Assembly: GCA_016197225.1 (NCBI GenBank)
Contig: JACPWC010000066.1
Location: 57,834-121,833 of the forward strand
DNA length: 64,000 nt
DNA from: Chloroflexota bacterium
GTDB taxonomy: Bacteria > Chloroflexota > Anaerolineae > Anaerolineales > VGOW01
Reading direction: 5' to 3'
Shown here piece after piece: positions 7,988-16,963 of the stretch. Position numbers and translations under genes: made by a program. The notes beneath the pieces were generated by a model. It was not told the DNA's origin, did not search any database, and saw nothing but the letters and a program-made list of their open reading frames with translations. Position 1 is the first letter of the stretch; each line of letters opens with the position of its first letter.

Positions 7988-9511
7988 TCAATCGCCAAAC
8001 TTGATGCCCTGCGCCAGCGGCAATTCCTTCGACCAGTTGACAACGTTCGACTGGCGGCGCATGTAAGCCTTCCAGGCATCCGAGCCGGACTCGCGCCCGC
8101 CGCCCGTCTCCTTCTCGCCGCCGAAGCCCAGCCCGATCTCGGCCCCACTCGTGCCGATGTTGACGTTCGCCAGGCCGCAATCGGAACCGGAGACCGAAAG
8201 GAAGGTCTCGGCTGAAAGGAGGTTGGTGGTGAACATAGCCGACGACAAGCCCTGCGGCACGTCGTTGTGCATGGCAATCGCTTCGTCGAGCGAGTCGTAT
8301 TCCATCAGATAAAGGATCGGCGCAAATGTCTCGTCACACACAATTGGCATTTGCTTCGGCATCTTCACCAGAGTCGGCTCGACAAACCCCGGCCCTTTGT
8401 CCGGCAGTCGTTTGCCGCCGGCGAGAATCTCGCCGCCCTGCTCTTTGGCCCGCTCCAGCGCGGCAAACATGTTGTTCACGGCGCTCTCAGTTGCCAACGG
8501 CCCCATCAACACCTCTTCGTCCATCGGGTCTCCAATCGGCACTTGCTTGTAAGCCTTCACCAGGCGGTCGGTGAGTTCCCCGGCAACGCTCTTGTGCATG
8601 ATGAGGCGGCGGGTGCTGGTGCAACGCTGGCCGGCGGTGCCTACCGCCCCGAACACAATGGCGCGAGTGGCGAGCTTGAGATCGGCGTCTTCGGCGACGA
8701 TGATGCCGTTGTTGCCGCCCAGTTCGAGAATGGTCCGGCCCAGCCGCCGGGCCACCGCTTCGGCCACGTGGCGGCCCGTGCGGATCGAGCCGGTGAACGA
8801 GATGAGGGGCAGGTGAGCATCGTTGATCATCCGTTCGCCAATCTCCTCGTTGCCGCCAATCACCAAATTAAAGATGCCAGCCACGCCGTGGTCGGCCATC
8901 ACCCGGTTGGCAATGTGTTGCACGGCGACGGCGCACAGCGGTGTGAGAGGCGAAGGTTTCCAGATCATGGTGTCACCGCAGACGGCGGCGATGGCCGCGT
9001 TCCACGACCACACGGCGGTGGGAAAGTTGAAGGCGGTGATAATGCCGATCACGCCCAGCGGGTGCCACTGCTCGTACATACGGTGGCCGGGGCGCTCGGA
9101 GTGCGTCGTCAGGCCGTATAACATGCGCGACTGGCCCACTGCGAAATCGCAAATGTCAATCATCTCCTGCACTTCACCCAGGCCTTCGGGTTTTATCTTG
9201 CCCATCTCCAGAGTCACCAGTTCGCCGAGCGGCTCCTTGTATTCACGCAGAGCGTTGCCCAGGTCGCGCACCAGGTCGCCGCGCTTGGGGGCCGGAACCA
9301 TGCGCCACGACTTGAACGAGTCGGTTGCCCGGCGGGCAACGGCGTCGTAACTGGCCGCCGTCGCCTGGATCACTTTCGCAATCGGCTCGCCGGTGGCCGG
9401 GTTGAGCGAGACAAGCTCTTTGCCGTTCGAGTCGGTCAGCCAGTCATCGGCCCCGACGCACGCGCCCGCGTTCACCTCTTTGAGTTGAAGTTTCTCCAAT
9501 AAAGCTTTCAT
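7988..9511 (-). CDS. ALDH7-family aldehyde dehydrogenase (alpha-aminoadipic semialdehyde dehydrogenase-like)
   Basis: 507 residues of the NAD-dependent aldehyde dehydrogenase superfamily. The general base Glu is in ILELGGNN and the nucleophile Cys in GQRCTSTRR near residue 300; FNFPTAVWSWNAAIAAVCGD is the cofactor-binding segment. The run HRMYEQWHPLGVIGII and the C-terminal GGEKETGGGRESGSDAWKAYMRR are typical of antiquitin/ALDH7, which oxidise alpha-aminoadipic semialdehyde (in equilibrium with piperideine-6-carboxylate) in lysine catabolism; bacterial members are called AmaB or Pcd. Start ATG 9511 has AGGAG five bases upstream. No lysine-pathway partner is adjacent, although an aminoadipate-type aminotransferase lies at 57.2 kb. 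Confidence 0.85.
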   Translation of the reverse strand: MKALLEKLQLKEVNAGACVGADDWLTDSNGKELVSLNPATGEPIAKVIQATAASYDAVARRATDSFKSWRMVPAPKRGDLVRDLGNALREYKEPLGELVTLEMGKIKPEGLGEVQEMIDICDFAVGQSRMLYGLTTHSERPGHRMYEQWHPLGVIGIITAFNFPTAVWSWNAAIAAVCGDTMIWKPSPLTPLCAVAVQHIANRVMADHGVAGIFNLVIGGNEEIGERMINDAHLPLISFTGSIRTGRHVAEAVARRLGRTILELGGNNGIIVAEDADLKLATRAIVFGAVGTAGQRCTSTRRLIMHKSVAGELTDRLVKAYKQVPIGDPMDEEVLMGPLATESAVNNMFAALERAKEQGGEILAGGKRLPDKGPGFVEPTLVKMPKQMPIVCDETFAPILYLMEYDSLDEAIAMHNDVPQGLSSAMFTTNLLSAETFLSVSGSDCGLANVNIGTSGAEIGLGFGGEKETGGGRESGSDAWKAYMRRQSNVVNWSKELPLAQGIKFGD

Positions 9512-9623
9512 ATCGTCTCCTCAGGAAATAGAACCGTTCCAAAACGGATCGTCGGAATGCAAGGCCCACTGTGCCGTGCCCATCAAAAACGAACGCGCTG
9601 TCGCCGCCGCCCGCATTGTACAA

Positions 9624-11219
9624 CTACTTCAGGTTCATGGTCGCATACAACAATCGGGCGTCACGCCGCGGAGTCCAAATCAGGCGGTTGCTCAGCCCGT
9701 AGATATTCTCGGCGTTGAGCAGGTACAGAACTGCCGCTTCGTCATGCGCCCTCTGGACGATCTGGTGATACATCTCTTCGCGCTTGACCGGGTCAAGCTC
9801 GGTGCGGGCCGCCACGATCATCGCCGAGACTTCCTCGTTGCAGTAGGACGGCCCGGCGCCGTCGCAGGTGAAGTACGCAGTCAGAGTCCGGTCGGCGTCC
9901 AATAGCGAGTTATCGTGTGAGACAAAGATCATCGGGGCGCGGTTCTCCTTGTCGAACAAAACATCGAGGTAGTCGGAAAGCTCACGAATGTTGATTCCGA
10001 CATTGAAGCCGGCATCAGCCAGTTGCCTGGCGATAACTTCGACCAGTTCCTTGTCCTTGAGCCAGCGGCCTACTTCGCTTTCCAGAAGAATCTCTCTGCC
10101 GTCGTAACCGGCTTCCTGAATCAGTTGTCGGGCTTTGCCGGGATCGTAGGGATAAGCCTTGACATTTGGATTGTAGCCAAAGTGGCCGGGGGTGAGGATT
10201 TGGCCGTCTGCCGGAACGGCGAAACCGCCGTAAAGCGAGTCGGCGATTGCATCCTTGTCCACTGCGTAGTTCATGGCCTGGCGCAGGCGCGCGTCGGCGA
10301 TGGGCGAGCCGTCCCGGTTGGAAAGCAGGATCATCGGGAACTCCAGGCCGGGCGTGTGCAGGACTACCGGCGCTTGAGCGATTTGCTCCGGCAAGAGGCC
10401 GAAGACCAGGTCAACCTCGCCGGCCTGAAGGGCGGCCAGGCGGGTGGACTCTTCCAGAATCGGGCGCAGATGCACCACGTCAATCGGCGGCTTGCCGCCC
10501 CAGTAATCGGCGTTGGCTTCGATGACGATTTCCACGCCGCGATCCCACTTCACAAACTTGTAGGGGCCGGTGCCGATGGGTGTGGCGGCGAAGACTTCAG
10601 GATCGCTCTGGGCGTGCCTGGGTTCGACGATCTTCAGCCAGCACAGGCGGGCTGGCAGGATCGGGTCGGGGCTGGAGGTAAGGATGTTGATGGTGAGGCC
10701 GTCCACTTTCTCAGCGCGGACGATAGTCCCAAAGAACGAAACCTGATCCGATTTGAGTTCAGGGTCAATAATGCGGTTGACGCTGAAGACGACGGCGTCG
10801 GCATTGAACGGCTCGCCGTTGTGGAAAGTGACGCCTTCACGCAACTTGAACTGCCAGGTCGTATCGTTAATCTGCTTGTAATCCGTTGCCAGGTTCGGGA
10901 CGATGTTCATGTTCTCGTCGCGAGCGAGCAGGGTTTCGTAGACGCTGTCGTTGACGGCGCGCTCGTTGTCATCCTCGGTCACCTGCGGGTCAAGCGTCGC
11001 CGGGTCATTGGCGATGGCAACAGCGATCTCGGTCGGGGCCGGGAGTTCCGTGGCTGCCGGAGCCTCGGCGGCGGGAGCGGCAGTGGCCGCTGGGAGTTCC
11101 GTAGCCACTGGCGCCTCAGTAGCAACAGGGGCTTCTGTTGTGGCGGTAGGACTGGCGCAGGCGGCAAAAATGATTACGGCCAATACCAGCAAAGCCGGCA
11201 GGGGATTGAATTTCTTCAT
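9624..11219 (-). CDS. ABC transporter substrate-binding lipoprotein, family 5 (peptide/nickel type)
   Basis: 531 residues. The N-terminus is a lipoprotein signal with lipobox FAAC near residue 20, followed by an Ala/Pro/Thr-rich linker of about 35 residues that tethers the domain to the membrane. The mature part is a solute-binding protein of family SBP_bac_5, with the family signatures VAIANDPATLDPQ, YETLLARDENMNIVPNLATDYK, FKLREGVTFHNGEPFNADAVVFS and ATPIGTGPYKFVKWDRG. Such proteins bind oligopeptides, nickel or other solutes. No permease or ATPase gene is adjacent, so the transporter partners must be elsewhere. SD AGAGGAG precedes the ATG. Confidence 0.88.
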   Translation of the reverse strand: MKKFNPLPALLVLAVIIFAACASPTATTEAPVATEAPVATELPAATAAPAAEAPAATELPAPTEIAVAIANDPATLDPQVTEDDNERAVNDSVYETLLARDENMNIVPNLATDYKQINDTTWQFKLREGVTFHNGEPFNADAVVFSVNRIIDPELKSDQVSFFGTIVRAEKVDGLTINILTSSPDPILPARLCWLKIVEPRHAQSDPEVFAATPIGTGPYKFVKWDRGVEIVIEANADYWGGKPPIDVVHLRPILEESTRLAALQAGEVDLVFGLLPEQIAQAPVVLHTPGLEFPMILLSNRDGSPIADARLRQAMNYAVDKDAIADSLYGGFAVPADGQILTPGHFGYNPNVKAYPYDPGKARQLIQEAGYDGREILLESEVGRWLKDKELVEVIARQLADAGFNVGINIRELSDYLDVLFDKENRAPMIFVSHDNSLLDADRTLTAYFTCDGAGPSYCNEEVSAMIVAARTELDPVKREEMYHQIVQRAHDEAAVLYLLNAENIYGLSNRLIWTPRRDARLLYATMNLK

Positions 11220-11633
11220 TACAAGCTCCTCTTGAAGTTGTGATGCAATAGCACCGAATCTATTTTACAACCCGCGAACAGTATCACGGCGTTGGCGATG
11301 ACTTCATTCGCGCGCTCGGCGTGTTTGAGGGGGTTGCCAATAGGTGACGAGTTCGCGCAAAGCGTCGTAAAATGAGGGGAGCGTCGCCAGGAACGCCAAA
11401 GATGCACTGCGCTTCGTGGCCTTCAACAGAGCGACGATGGCTTGCGCGACAGGGGAGGTACAATTGGCTCTGCCTGTCCAAAGAAATAAGAGTGCCGGGA
11501 TCGGTAATCGAAGCCGCTCTTGCGCTTCACGAACAACAAAGCCCTGTGTCAACTTAGAGCCTATCCGAAAGACCCTTAGGGTTTCGGAAACCCTAAGGGT
11601 CTTTCGGATACACAATGAGGAAAGGAACTCATA
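11220..11633. other. 414-bp gap between divergent genes, no convincing gene
   Basis: Holds the upstream regions of the solute-binding protein (minus) and the acyl-CoA dehydrogenase (plus). A minus-strand frame over about 11304-11500 reads protein-like (PVAQAIVALLKATKRSASLAFL, in pieces) but lacks a start and runs on antisense into the dehydrogenase, so I treat it as a possible remnant only. A strong hairpin occupies 11562-11610. Confidence 0.5.
11562..11610. repeat. Perfect 23-bp inverted repeat with CCCTAAGGG core
   Basis: Arms 11562-11584 and 11588-11610 match perfectly around a 3-base loop (CGG). The core is GACCCTTAGGGTTT. Related hairpins occur at 19144-19179 and 46849-46880, so this is a dispersed family. 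It lies 24 bp before the acyl-CoA dehydrogenase start and would fold in its 5' leader. Confidence 0.85.
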
Positions 11634-12842
11634 ATGGATTTTACGCTTTCTGAAGAACATTTGATGGTACAAAAGATGGTGCGGGAGTTTTGCCAGAAGG
11701 AAGTCAAACCCATCATCAAAGACGCCGACCGCCAACAAACACTGCACCCCAGCATCCTGCCGCGCCTGGCCGACTTGGGCATCCTGGGCATCTGCCTCCC
11801 GGTCAAATACGGCGGCCAGGGCTTCGACTATATTACGCTCGGCCTGGTGTGTGAAGAGCTTGAAGCGATGGACACCCACCTGCGCGTCATCATGTCGGTG
11901 CATATGGGGTTGAATAGCCTGGCCCTGTTGCAGTGGGGCACTGAAGAGCAAAAGATGAAATTCCTGAAGCCACAGGCTGAAGGGAAGAAGTACGCCATGT
12001 TCGGCCTCACCGAGCCGGGGGTGGGCAGTGACGTGGTCAACATGGCCTCGACGGCCAAACGCGACGGCGACGACTACGTTATCAACGGCGAGAAGATGTG
12101 GATTTCACTCGCCTCCAAAGCCCATCATATCCTCTGGGTGGCGCGGACGAATCCGGAACGGCCCGACCCGCACGATCAACTTTCGGCGTTCATCATCGAA
12201 ACCGACCGGCCGGGAATCACGCGGGGCGACATTCACGGCAAGCTGGGGGTGCGAGCCGGCTCCACCGGCTGGGTGAATTGCCAGGACGTGCGCGTGCCGG
12301 TCGCCAACCGGCTGGGCGAGGAGGGCGAGGGATTCAAAATCGCCATGTCGTGTCTCGACAATGGCCGTTACACCGTCGGTTCCGGCGCGGTCGGCCTCAT
12401 CCGGGCCTCGCTGGAAGCGAGCGTCAAGTATGCCAACGAGCGCAAGACCTTCGGCAGGGAAATTGGCAAACACCAACTCATTCAGCAAAAGATCGCCCGG
12501 ATGGTGCGCGACTACGAATTTGGCCGGTTGATATACTTGAAAGTGGGTTGGATGAAGAACATGGGCCTTCGCAACACCCAAGAGACTTCCCTGCTCAAGT
12601 GGTTCGCCACCGATCAATCATTTGAAGCGGCCCACGAAGCCATTCAGGTGCATGGAGCTTACGGGTATAGCGACGAGTACGACGTGGAGCGTTACCTTCG
12701 CAACTCACGCGGGGCGATCATCTACGAAGGCACGAGCGAGATTCACCAACTCATGCAGGCCGGCTACGCGCTGGGCTACCGCAAGGATGGCGAACTGCGT
12801 TGCGAATTGCCTAAATACGACGAGAACGCCTGGCGGCTTTGA
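11634..12842 (+). CDS. Acyl-CoA dehydrogenase
   Basis: 402 residues, full length for the FAD-dependent acyl-CoA dehydrogenase family, which introduces the alpha-beta double bond into acyl-CoA thioesters and passes electrons to ETF. Visible signatures: MFGLTEPGVGSDVVNMAS (FAD/substrate loop, near residue 120), ERKTFGREIGKHQLIQQKIA, and the catalytic Glu in IYEGTSEIHQL at about residue 365. Chain-length preference cannot be read. SD AGGAAAGGA stands before ATG 11634. It is a single-gene unit, closed by a strong terminator at 12861-12892 and preceded by a leader hairpin. Confidence 0.92.
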   Translation: MDFTLSEEHLMVQKMVREFCQKEVKPIIKDADRQQTLHPSILPRLADLGILGICLPVKYGGQGFDYITLGLVCEELEAMDTHLRVIMSVHMGLNSLALLQWGTEEQKMKFLKPQAEGKKYAMFGLTEPGVGSDVVNMASTAKRDGDDYVINGEKMWISLASKAHHILWVARTNPERPDPHDQLSAFIIETDRPGITRGDIHGKLGVRAGSTGWVNCQDVRVPVANRLGEEGEGFKIAMSCLDNGRYTVGSGAVGLIRASLEASVKYANERKTFGREIGKHQLIQQKIARMVRDYEFGRLIYLKVGWMKNMGLRNTQETSLLKWFATDQSFEAAHEAIQVHGAYGYSDEYDVERYLRNSRGAIIYEGTSEIHQLMQAGYALGYRKDGELRCELPKYDENAWRL

Positions 12843-12860
12843 TGTAGTCTGCGAGAACCA

Positions 12861-12892
12861 AAATCCCCGGCCATCGTGGCCGGGGATTTTTA
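12861..12892 (+). terminator. Intrinsic terminator of the acyl-CoA dehydrogenase gene
   Basis: A 13-bp perfect stem, AAATCCCCGGCCA (12861-12873) with TGGCCGGGGATTT (12877-12889), loop TCG, followed by T residues. Begins 18 bp after the stop codon. Confidence 0.9.
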
Positions 12893-12991
12893 CTTGATAC
12901 AGTTTAGTCTCAGCGATCTGTTGAGCCTCGTCGAACGTTGCCAGCGCACCCAAGAGAGAGGACACAGCGAACGAGCGCTGGTTCCAACACG

Positions 12992-13789
12992 CTAATCCCC
13001 GGCCTGAGCCACCTCCGCCGGTTTGGCCGCCGACTCCACCTCAGCCGTCACCTTGTCTTCCCACTCCAACTCTTCCTTCACCTTTTCCCAATACCATTTC
13101 TCGTGATGCGCTCGCGCGTACCACGCCGACACCTTGCCGCTGAACATCGAGAAGAATGCTTCTTTCTCTTCGGGAAAGACGGCGCCCATGTAAACGTGAA
13201 TGATCAACCCGGCGACGATGGAGAAGACCGAGACCCAGTGCACCGGTTGCGCCCACTGTTTGAGGAATGGCGGGAAGACGGTGTGGAAGGTCATCACTAG
13301 GCCGCTGGCGATGATGCCCAGCGTGCCGAGAATGACGACGTACATGTACAGCTTCTGCCCAGCATTGTAAGCGTCCTGCGGCGGCAGAGGTTTGTCTTTC
13401 ATAAAGCCCAGCATTTGAGGCGGCTTGACCATTAGCCACTCAATATCATCCTTGCTCAACAACAGCCGTTCTTTGCTGAAAGGGACAAAATACTTCCGGA
13501 AGCCGACGAGGATGTTGAATGCCAGGACGACAGCCCAGATGAGGCCGACGGTGTAATGGAAGCGGATGAGATTGGCCGTGCCGCCGAAGACGTTGCGGAA
13601 AAGCTCCTGCACCCAATCCGGGCTGAGGCCCAGGCGCGGCGAGGAGATGATGGCAATGCCGGTCGGCAGGAGCATCAGCCACATGCCCACGTTGAACCAG
13701 TGGGTGAGAATGTTCGCCAGTTGGTGCTTCTTGATCATTTTCGTTCGCAGGCGTTTGCGCTCGGCGAGAGGGATTGACTTGGCTGACAT
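12992..13789 (-). CDS. Membrane cytochrome b subunit (formate dehydrogenase gamma-like)
   Basis: 265 residues. About four transmembrane segments are visible: HWFNVGMWLMLLPTGIAII, FHYTVGLIWAVVLAFNILVGF, LYMYVVILGTLGIIASGLVMTF and VHWVSVFSIVAGLIIHVYMG. His residues in the first, second and fourth are the likely heme b ligands, as in FdnI/FdoI and PsrC-type quinone-linked subunits. The tail is Glu/Ala-rich and cytoplasmic. I chose ATG 13789; the longer frame would start inside the intergenic repeat. It is the last gene of the minus-strand oxidoreductase operon and should pass electrons between the quinone pool and the Fe-S subunit encoded just upstream. Confidence 0.8.
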   Translation of the reverse strand: MSAKSIPLAERKRLRTKMIKKHQLANILTHWFNVGMWLMLLPTGIAIISSPRLGLSPDWVQELFRNVFGGTANLIRFHYTVGLIWAVVLAFNILVGFRKYFVPFSKERLLLSKDDIEWLMVKPPQMLGFMKDKPLPPQDAYNAGQKLYMYVVILGTLGIIASGLVMTFHTVFPPFLKQWAQPVHWVSVFSIVAGLIIHVYMGAVFPEEKEAFFSMFSGKVSAWYARAHHEKWYWEKVKEELEWEDKVTAEVESAAKPAEVAQAGD

Positions 13790-13805
13790 TGATAATACTC
13801 CGTAC

Positions 13806-13855
13806 CGTATTTCGTATTGCGTATTCCGTGCTGTCCTTACGCAATACGAAATACG
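13806..13855. repeat. Inverted array of CGTATTx heptads
   Basis: CGTATTTCGTATTGCGT (13806-13822) is perfectly inverted at 13839-13855. Each arm is itself a tandem of degenerate 7-bp units (CGTATTT/CGTATTG). Lies in the gap between the cytochrome b and Fe-S genes. A sister array lies at 18163-18212. Confidence 0.85.
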
Positions 13856-13864
13856 CAATACACA

Positions 13865-14608
13865 TTACTCTTCAAACTCTTTCTCACCCTCCACCAACTG
13901 CTTGGTGAAGAAGGTGGCCTGGCCCAGGAACGAGGCGCCGATGCCGGCCAGCACCGCCGGGATGAGCAGGCTCTTCCATGACGTTTCGGCAAGTGAATAG
14001 GTGGGTTCGTGCGGCTGTACCTGCGGATCCATCACGTCGCCGTTGATGAAGTAGATGTTCGGCTCGGTGTGCGTGCCGTCGGCCAATTCGTAGTCCAGCC
14101 GCTGGATCGCCCTGGCATTCTTCAGGGCAACCGAGACTTCAGAGGCCGGGTCGTTGAAATCGCCGAACAGGCGGGCCTTGCCCACGCACGTGGTCACGCA
14201 GGCCGGTTGCTGGCCCACCTGCAAACGCTGGATACAGCCGGTGCACTTGTCCACCACGCCGCGCTCGCGATCGAGGTAGCGGGCGTTGTAAGGGCAGGCG
14301 TCCACACAGAATCCACAGCCAATGCAAGCTTCCTGATCCACCAGCACCAACCCCGTCTCTTTATCTTTGTACGTTGCGCCGCTCACGCACACCTGGGTGC
14401 AGGGCGGGTTCTCGCAGTGCATACAGTTGTAGGGCACAAACGTCCGCTCCAGGTTCGGGTACTCGCCCTTCACGCCTAAATCGCGCACCCAGATTCGGGT
14501 GTACTTCATGCCCACCTTGTTCTCGGCACTGCATGCCACCAGGCAAGCCCGGCAATCAATACAGCGGGAGACGTCAATCACAAAACCGTAACACTTTTTC
14601 TGAGCCAT
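13865..14608 (-). CDS. 4Fe-4S dicluster electron-transfer subunit (PsrB/HybA/FdhB-like)
   Basis: 247 residues. Four cysteine clusters are visible: CIDCRACLVAC near residue 16, CMHCENPPCTQVC near 62, CIGCGFCVDACPYNARYLDRERGVVDKCTGC (in two parts) and QQPACVTTC, the standard set for four [4Fe-4S] clusters. A C-terminal hydrophobic helix (LLIPAVLAGIGASFLG) can anchor it next to the cytochrome b. It would carry electrons between the molybdopterin subunit and the cytochrome b. Start ATG 14608 directly precedes the first cluster domain (MAQKKCYGFVIDVSRC). It lies between the genes for these two partners, with a repeat array in each flanking gap. Confidence 0.9.
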   Translation of the reverse strand: MAQKKCYGFVIDVSRCIDCRACLVACSAENKVGMKYTRIWVRDLGVKGEYPNLERTFVPYNCMHCENPPCTQVCVSGATYKDKETGLVLVDQEACIGCGFCVDACPYNARYLDRERGVVDKCTGCIQRLQVGQQPACVTTCVGKARLFGDFNDPASEVSVALKNARAIQRLDYELADGTHTEPNIYFINGDVMDPQVQPHEPTYSLAETSWKSLLIPAVLAGIGASFLGQATFFTKQLVEGEKEFEE

Positions 14609-14645
14609 AGTCGTTTGTCGTTTGACGAAGGACGGAGGACGAAAG

Positions 14646-14694
14646 CATTCGTCATTCGTCATTTGTCATTTGCCATTCGTCATTTGTCATTTGT
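14646..14694. repeat. Seven tandem 7-bp repeats (CATTYGT)
   Basis: Seven consecutive degenerate heptads: CATTCGT, CATTCGT, CATTTGT, CATTTGC, CATTCGT, CATTTGT, CATTTGT. Complementary units (GACGAA, GGACGAAAG) precede them at 14624-14644, so the whole gap can fold. Lies between the Fe-S and molybdopterin subunit genes. Confidence 0.85.
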
Positions 14695-14699
14695 CATCT

Positions 14700-16868
14700 C
14701 TAAGCCTTTTTCACCGTCACACACGTCTGGCTAAGGGCCTGGCCGCCGCTGACGGGGTCGGTGTAGGTGACGTGCAAAACCGAGTCGCTGGCCCCGACGC
14801 CGTAAGCCGTCGTCAACCCTTTGGAGAGTTTGCCGAAGCCGGGAGTCATATAAACCGAGTCGGGGCGGATGGCCTGAGTGACCTGCAAAGCCAATTTCAC
14901 ACTTCCTACCTCGCTCGTCACTTCCACCAGGTCCCAATCCTTCAAACCCAACTTCTCGGCAGATTGGGCGTTCATCCACAAGCGCGGCTCGTCCTGATAC
15001 TTGTGCAGATATTGATTGTTCTGGGTGCTCATCTGGGTGTGCTGGCCGACTTTGCCGGTGAGCAGGTGGAACTGGCCATCGGGCGCGGCCGGCGGCGCTT
15101 CCCACTTAGGAATGGCGGTGTACCCGGCCCCTTCCAGCGTCGAAGACTTCAGCTCGATCTTGCCACTCGGCGTATTCCACTTGTATTCCAGGCCGCCTTC
15201 TTTCTTCGGCAGTTCGATGAAGCCGTGAGTCTTGATCTCTTCCAACGTCACGCCCAGCGGCATAAGTTGCTGGCGGAGGTAGTCTTCTTCGTCCTCGTAT
15301 TGGAAGAAGTCGCTCAAGCCGAGCCGCTCGCCAAGTTGCTTGAAGATCCACAGCGCCGATTTAGCTTCGCCCTGCGGCTCGACGACGGGCTGGCGCAGGA
15401 AGATGCGATTGCCAACCGGCAGAAGCGGATCGTAGCGTTCGAGGTACGAAGCTTCGGGCAGAACCACGTCGGCGAACCACGAAGTGTCGTTGAGGATCAC
15501 GTCAACGGTGACGATGAAGTCCATCTTGCCCAACGCTTCGAGGGTGCGATTGCGATCGGGCAAGGACTGCACCGGGTTCTGCCGCGAGATGAACCAGCCA
15601 CGCGCCTGATACGGTTTGCCTTCGAGGATCGAGTCGCGCAACTGTTGAAAGACACCCAGCTTGAGCGGCACAAACGGATATTTCCAGGGGACGCCGTCGA
15701 GGCGCAGGGCCGAGATTCGAGGATAGGGCGGCTGAGGCGGCTTGCCCAACCCGCCCCCGCCTTCGCCGGCGGCAGGCAACAACGTCACGCCCCAGTTGCC
15801 GGTGATGGCGTTCAAAATCGTAATCGCGCGCTGCGTTTGAAAAGAGTTGACGAAGTTGGACGTGCGCCAACCGTTGTGAGCCAGCGCGTAAGGCGCGGCT
15901 TCGCTGAACTCGCGGGCGATGCAGCGGATCATGTCCGCCGGAATCTCGGTGAGGGCCGCCGCCCACTCCGGCGTGTACTGCGCCACTTCGGCGGCCAACT
16001 CGTCGAAACCGACTGTGTGCTCTTCGACAAACTTTTCGTTGTAGAGTTTCTCGCCGATGATGACGTTGAGCAGGGCAAGATGAAAGGCGAGATCGGTTCC
16101 CGGTTTGATCGGAAGCCATTCAGTAGATTTGGCCGCCGTTTTTGTGTATCGCGGGTCAATGTAGATCACCTTCACCCCGCGCGCGACGGCGTCCACGAAG
16201 GCGGCGGTCTCGGAAGTGGAAATCGCCTCTGTTAAGTTACGCCCGGTGAGGATCAGATACTTGAGCTGGCTGTAATCTCGCGCCGGTTCTTCCATGCCAT
16301 ACGTCATCAGGTTGGCGACGATCATGGCGTTGAAGCACAGACTGCGTTGAGTGCCATAGTTGGGTGAGCCGAAGCCGTTGAGCAGATTCTCAAAGCCGAC
16401 TTGCGAGAGGTTGTGGGTGGACGAGAAGATCATCGCCTCCGGGCCGTACTTGTCTTTGATCTCCTGCATCTTCGTGGCGACGATGTCGAGCGCCTCGTCC
16501 CACGAGGCGCGGCGGAACTTGCCCTCGCCGCGTTGGCCGACGCGCACCAGCGGATACAACACGCGGTCAGGGTCGTAGGTCGTCATCAGGCCCGACTGGC
16601 CGCGCGCGCAAAGGCGGCCCTGTGAGTGCGGCTGATCCGGGTTGCCTTCGAGTTTGACAACTTTGCCTTTGGCAATTTTGGCCCGCACGCCGCACCGCCA
16701 CACGCACATCTCGCACAGGGTCGGGATATAGCCGTCGCCGTCGGCGTCAATTTGCCCGGCCAGGCGGGCGGCCTCGGCCACGGGCGGGGGCAGGAAGTGG
16801 CCCAACATCACCGCCCCGGCGGCGGCCCCGGAGATTTTTAGAAAGTTACGGCGAGAGATATTAGTCAT
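14700..16868 (-). CDS. Tat-exported molybdopterin oxidoreductase, catalytic subunit (PsrA/PhsA/TtrA-like)
   Basis: 722 residues of the DMSO-reductase superfamily. The N-terminus carries a twin-arginine signal (SRRNFLKISGAAAGAVMLG), so the enzyme works outside the membrane. The [4Fe-4S] motif CEMCVWRC...LCARGQ sits near residues 50-90. The Mo ligand is probably the Cys in QRSLCFNAM (near residue 180), as in polysulfide and thiosulfate reductases. The C-terminal pterin-binding part is complete (MSTQNNQYLHKYQDEPRLWMNAQSA, in pieces). The substrate is not certain. Two YeeE/YedE sulfur transporters and a tri-heme cytochrome in the same operon point to a sulfur compound such as thiosulfate or polysulfide (inference). 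Confidence 0.85.
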   Translation of the reverse strand: MTNISRRNFLKISGAAAGAVMLGHFLPPPVAEAARLAGQIDADGDGYIPTLCEMCVWRCGVRAKIAKGKVVKLEGNPDQPHSQGRLCARGQSGLMTTYDPDRVLYPLVRVGQRGEGKFRRASWDEALDIVATKMQEIKDKYGPEAMIFSSTHNLSQVGFENLLNGFGSPNYGTQRSLCFNAMIVANLMTYGMEEPARDYSQLKYLILTGRNLTEAISTSETAAFVDAVARGVKVIYIDPRYTKTAAKSTEWLPIKPGTDLAFHLALLNVIIGEKLYNEKFVEEHTVGFDELAAEVAQYTPEWAAALTEIPADMIRCIAREFSEAAPYALAHNGWRTSNFVNSFQTQRAITILNAITGNWGVTLLPAAGEGGGGLGKPPQPPYPRISALRLDGVPWKYPFVPLKLGVFQQLRDSILEGKPYQARGWFISRQNPVQSLPDRNRTLEALGKMDFIVTVDVILNDTSWFADVVLPEASYLERYDPLLPVGNRIFLRQPVVEPQGEAKSALWIFKQLGERLGLSDFFQYEDEEDYLRQQLMPLGVTLEEIKTHGFIELPKKEGGLEYKWNTPSGKIELKSSTLEGAGYTAIPKWEAPPAAPDGQFHLLTGKVGQHTQMSTQNNQYLHKYQDEPRLWMNAQSAEKLGLKDWDLVEVTSEVGSVKLALQVTQAIRPDSVYMTPGFGKLSKGLTTAYGVGASDSVLHVTYTDPVSGGQALSQTCVTVKKA

Positions 16869-16878
16869 AATCAATTTC

Positions 16879-16956
16879 TCACCACGAAGACGCTAAGGCC
16901 CAAAGGATCACGAAGAAAACTTTGTGTAACTTCGCGCCTTTGTGACTTCGTGGTGA
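16879..16956. repeat. Inverted repeat TCACCACGAAG with inner 9-10 bp units
   Basis: TCACCACGAAG (16879-16889) is perfectly inverted at 16946-16956; inside are further complementary units (AAGGC/GCCTT, CACGAAG/CTTCG). Occupies the gap between the molybdopterin subunit gene and the UGA-containing YeeE gene. Confidence 0.8.
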
Positions 16957-16963
16957 TCATGAG

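Noticed and set aside
11304..11951. Minus-strand frame with a protein-like end at 11304-11500
   Set aside because: No start codon in the intergenic part, and the rest is antisense to the acyl-CoA dehydrogenase.
14646..14694. Tandem repeats considered as a CRISPR array
   Set aside because: Units are 7 bp with no spacers and no cas genes nearby.
14622..16235. Plus-strand frame of 537 codons opposite the molybdopterin subunit gene
   Set aside because: Antisense to a clearly conserved gene and begins inside a repeat array; no domain visible.
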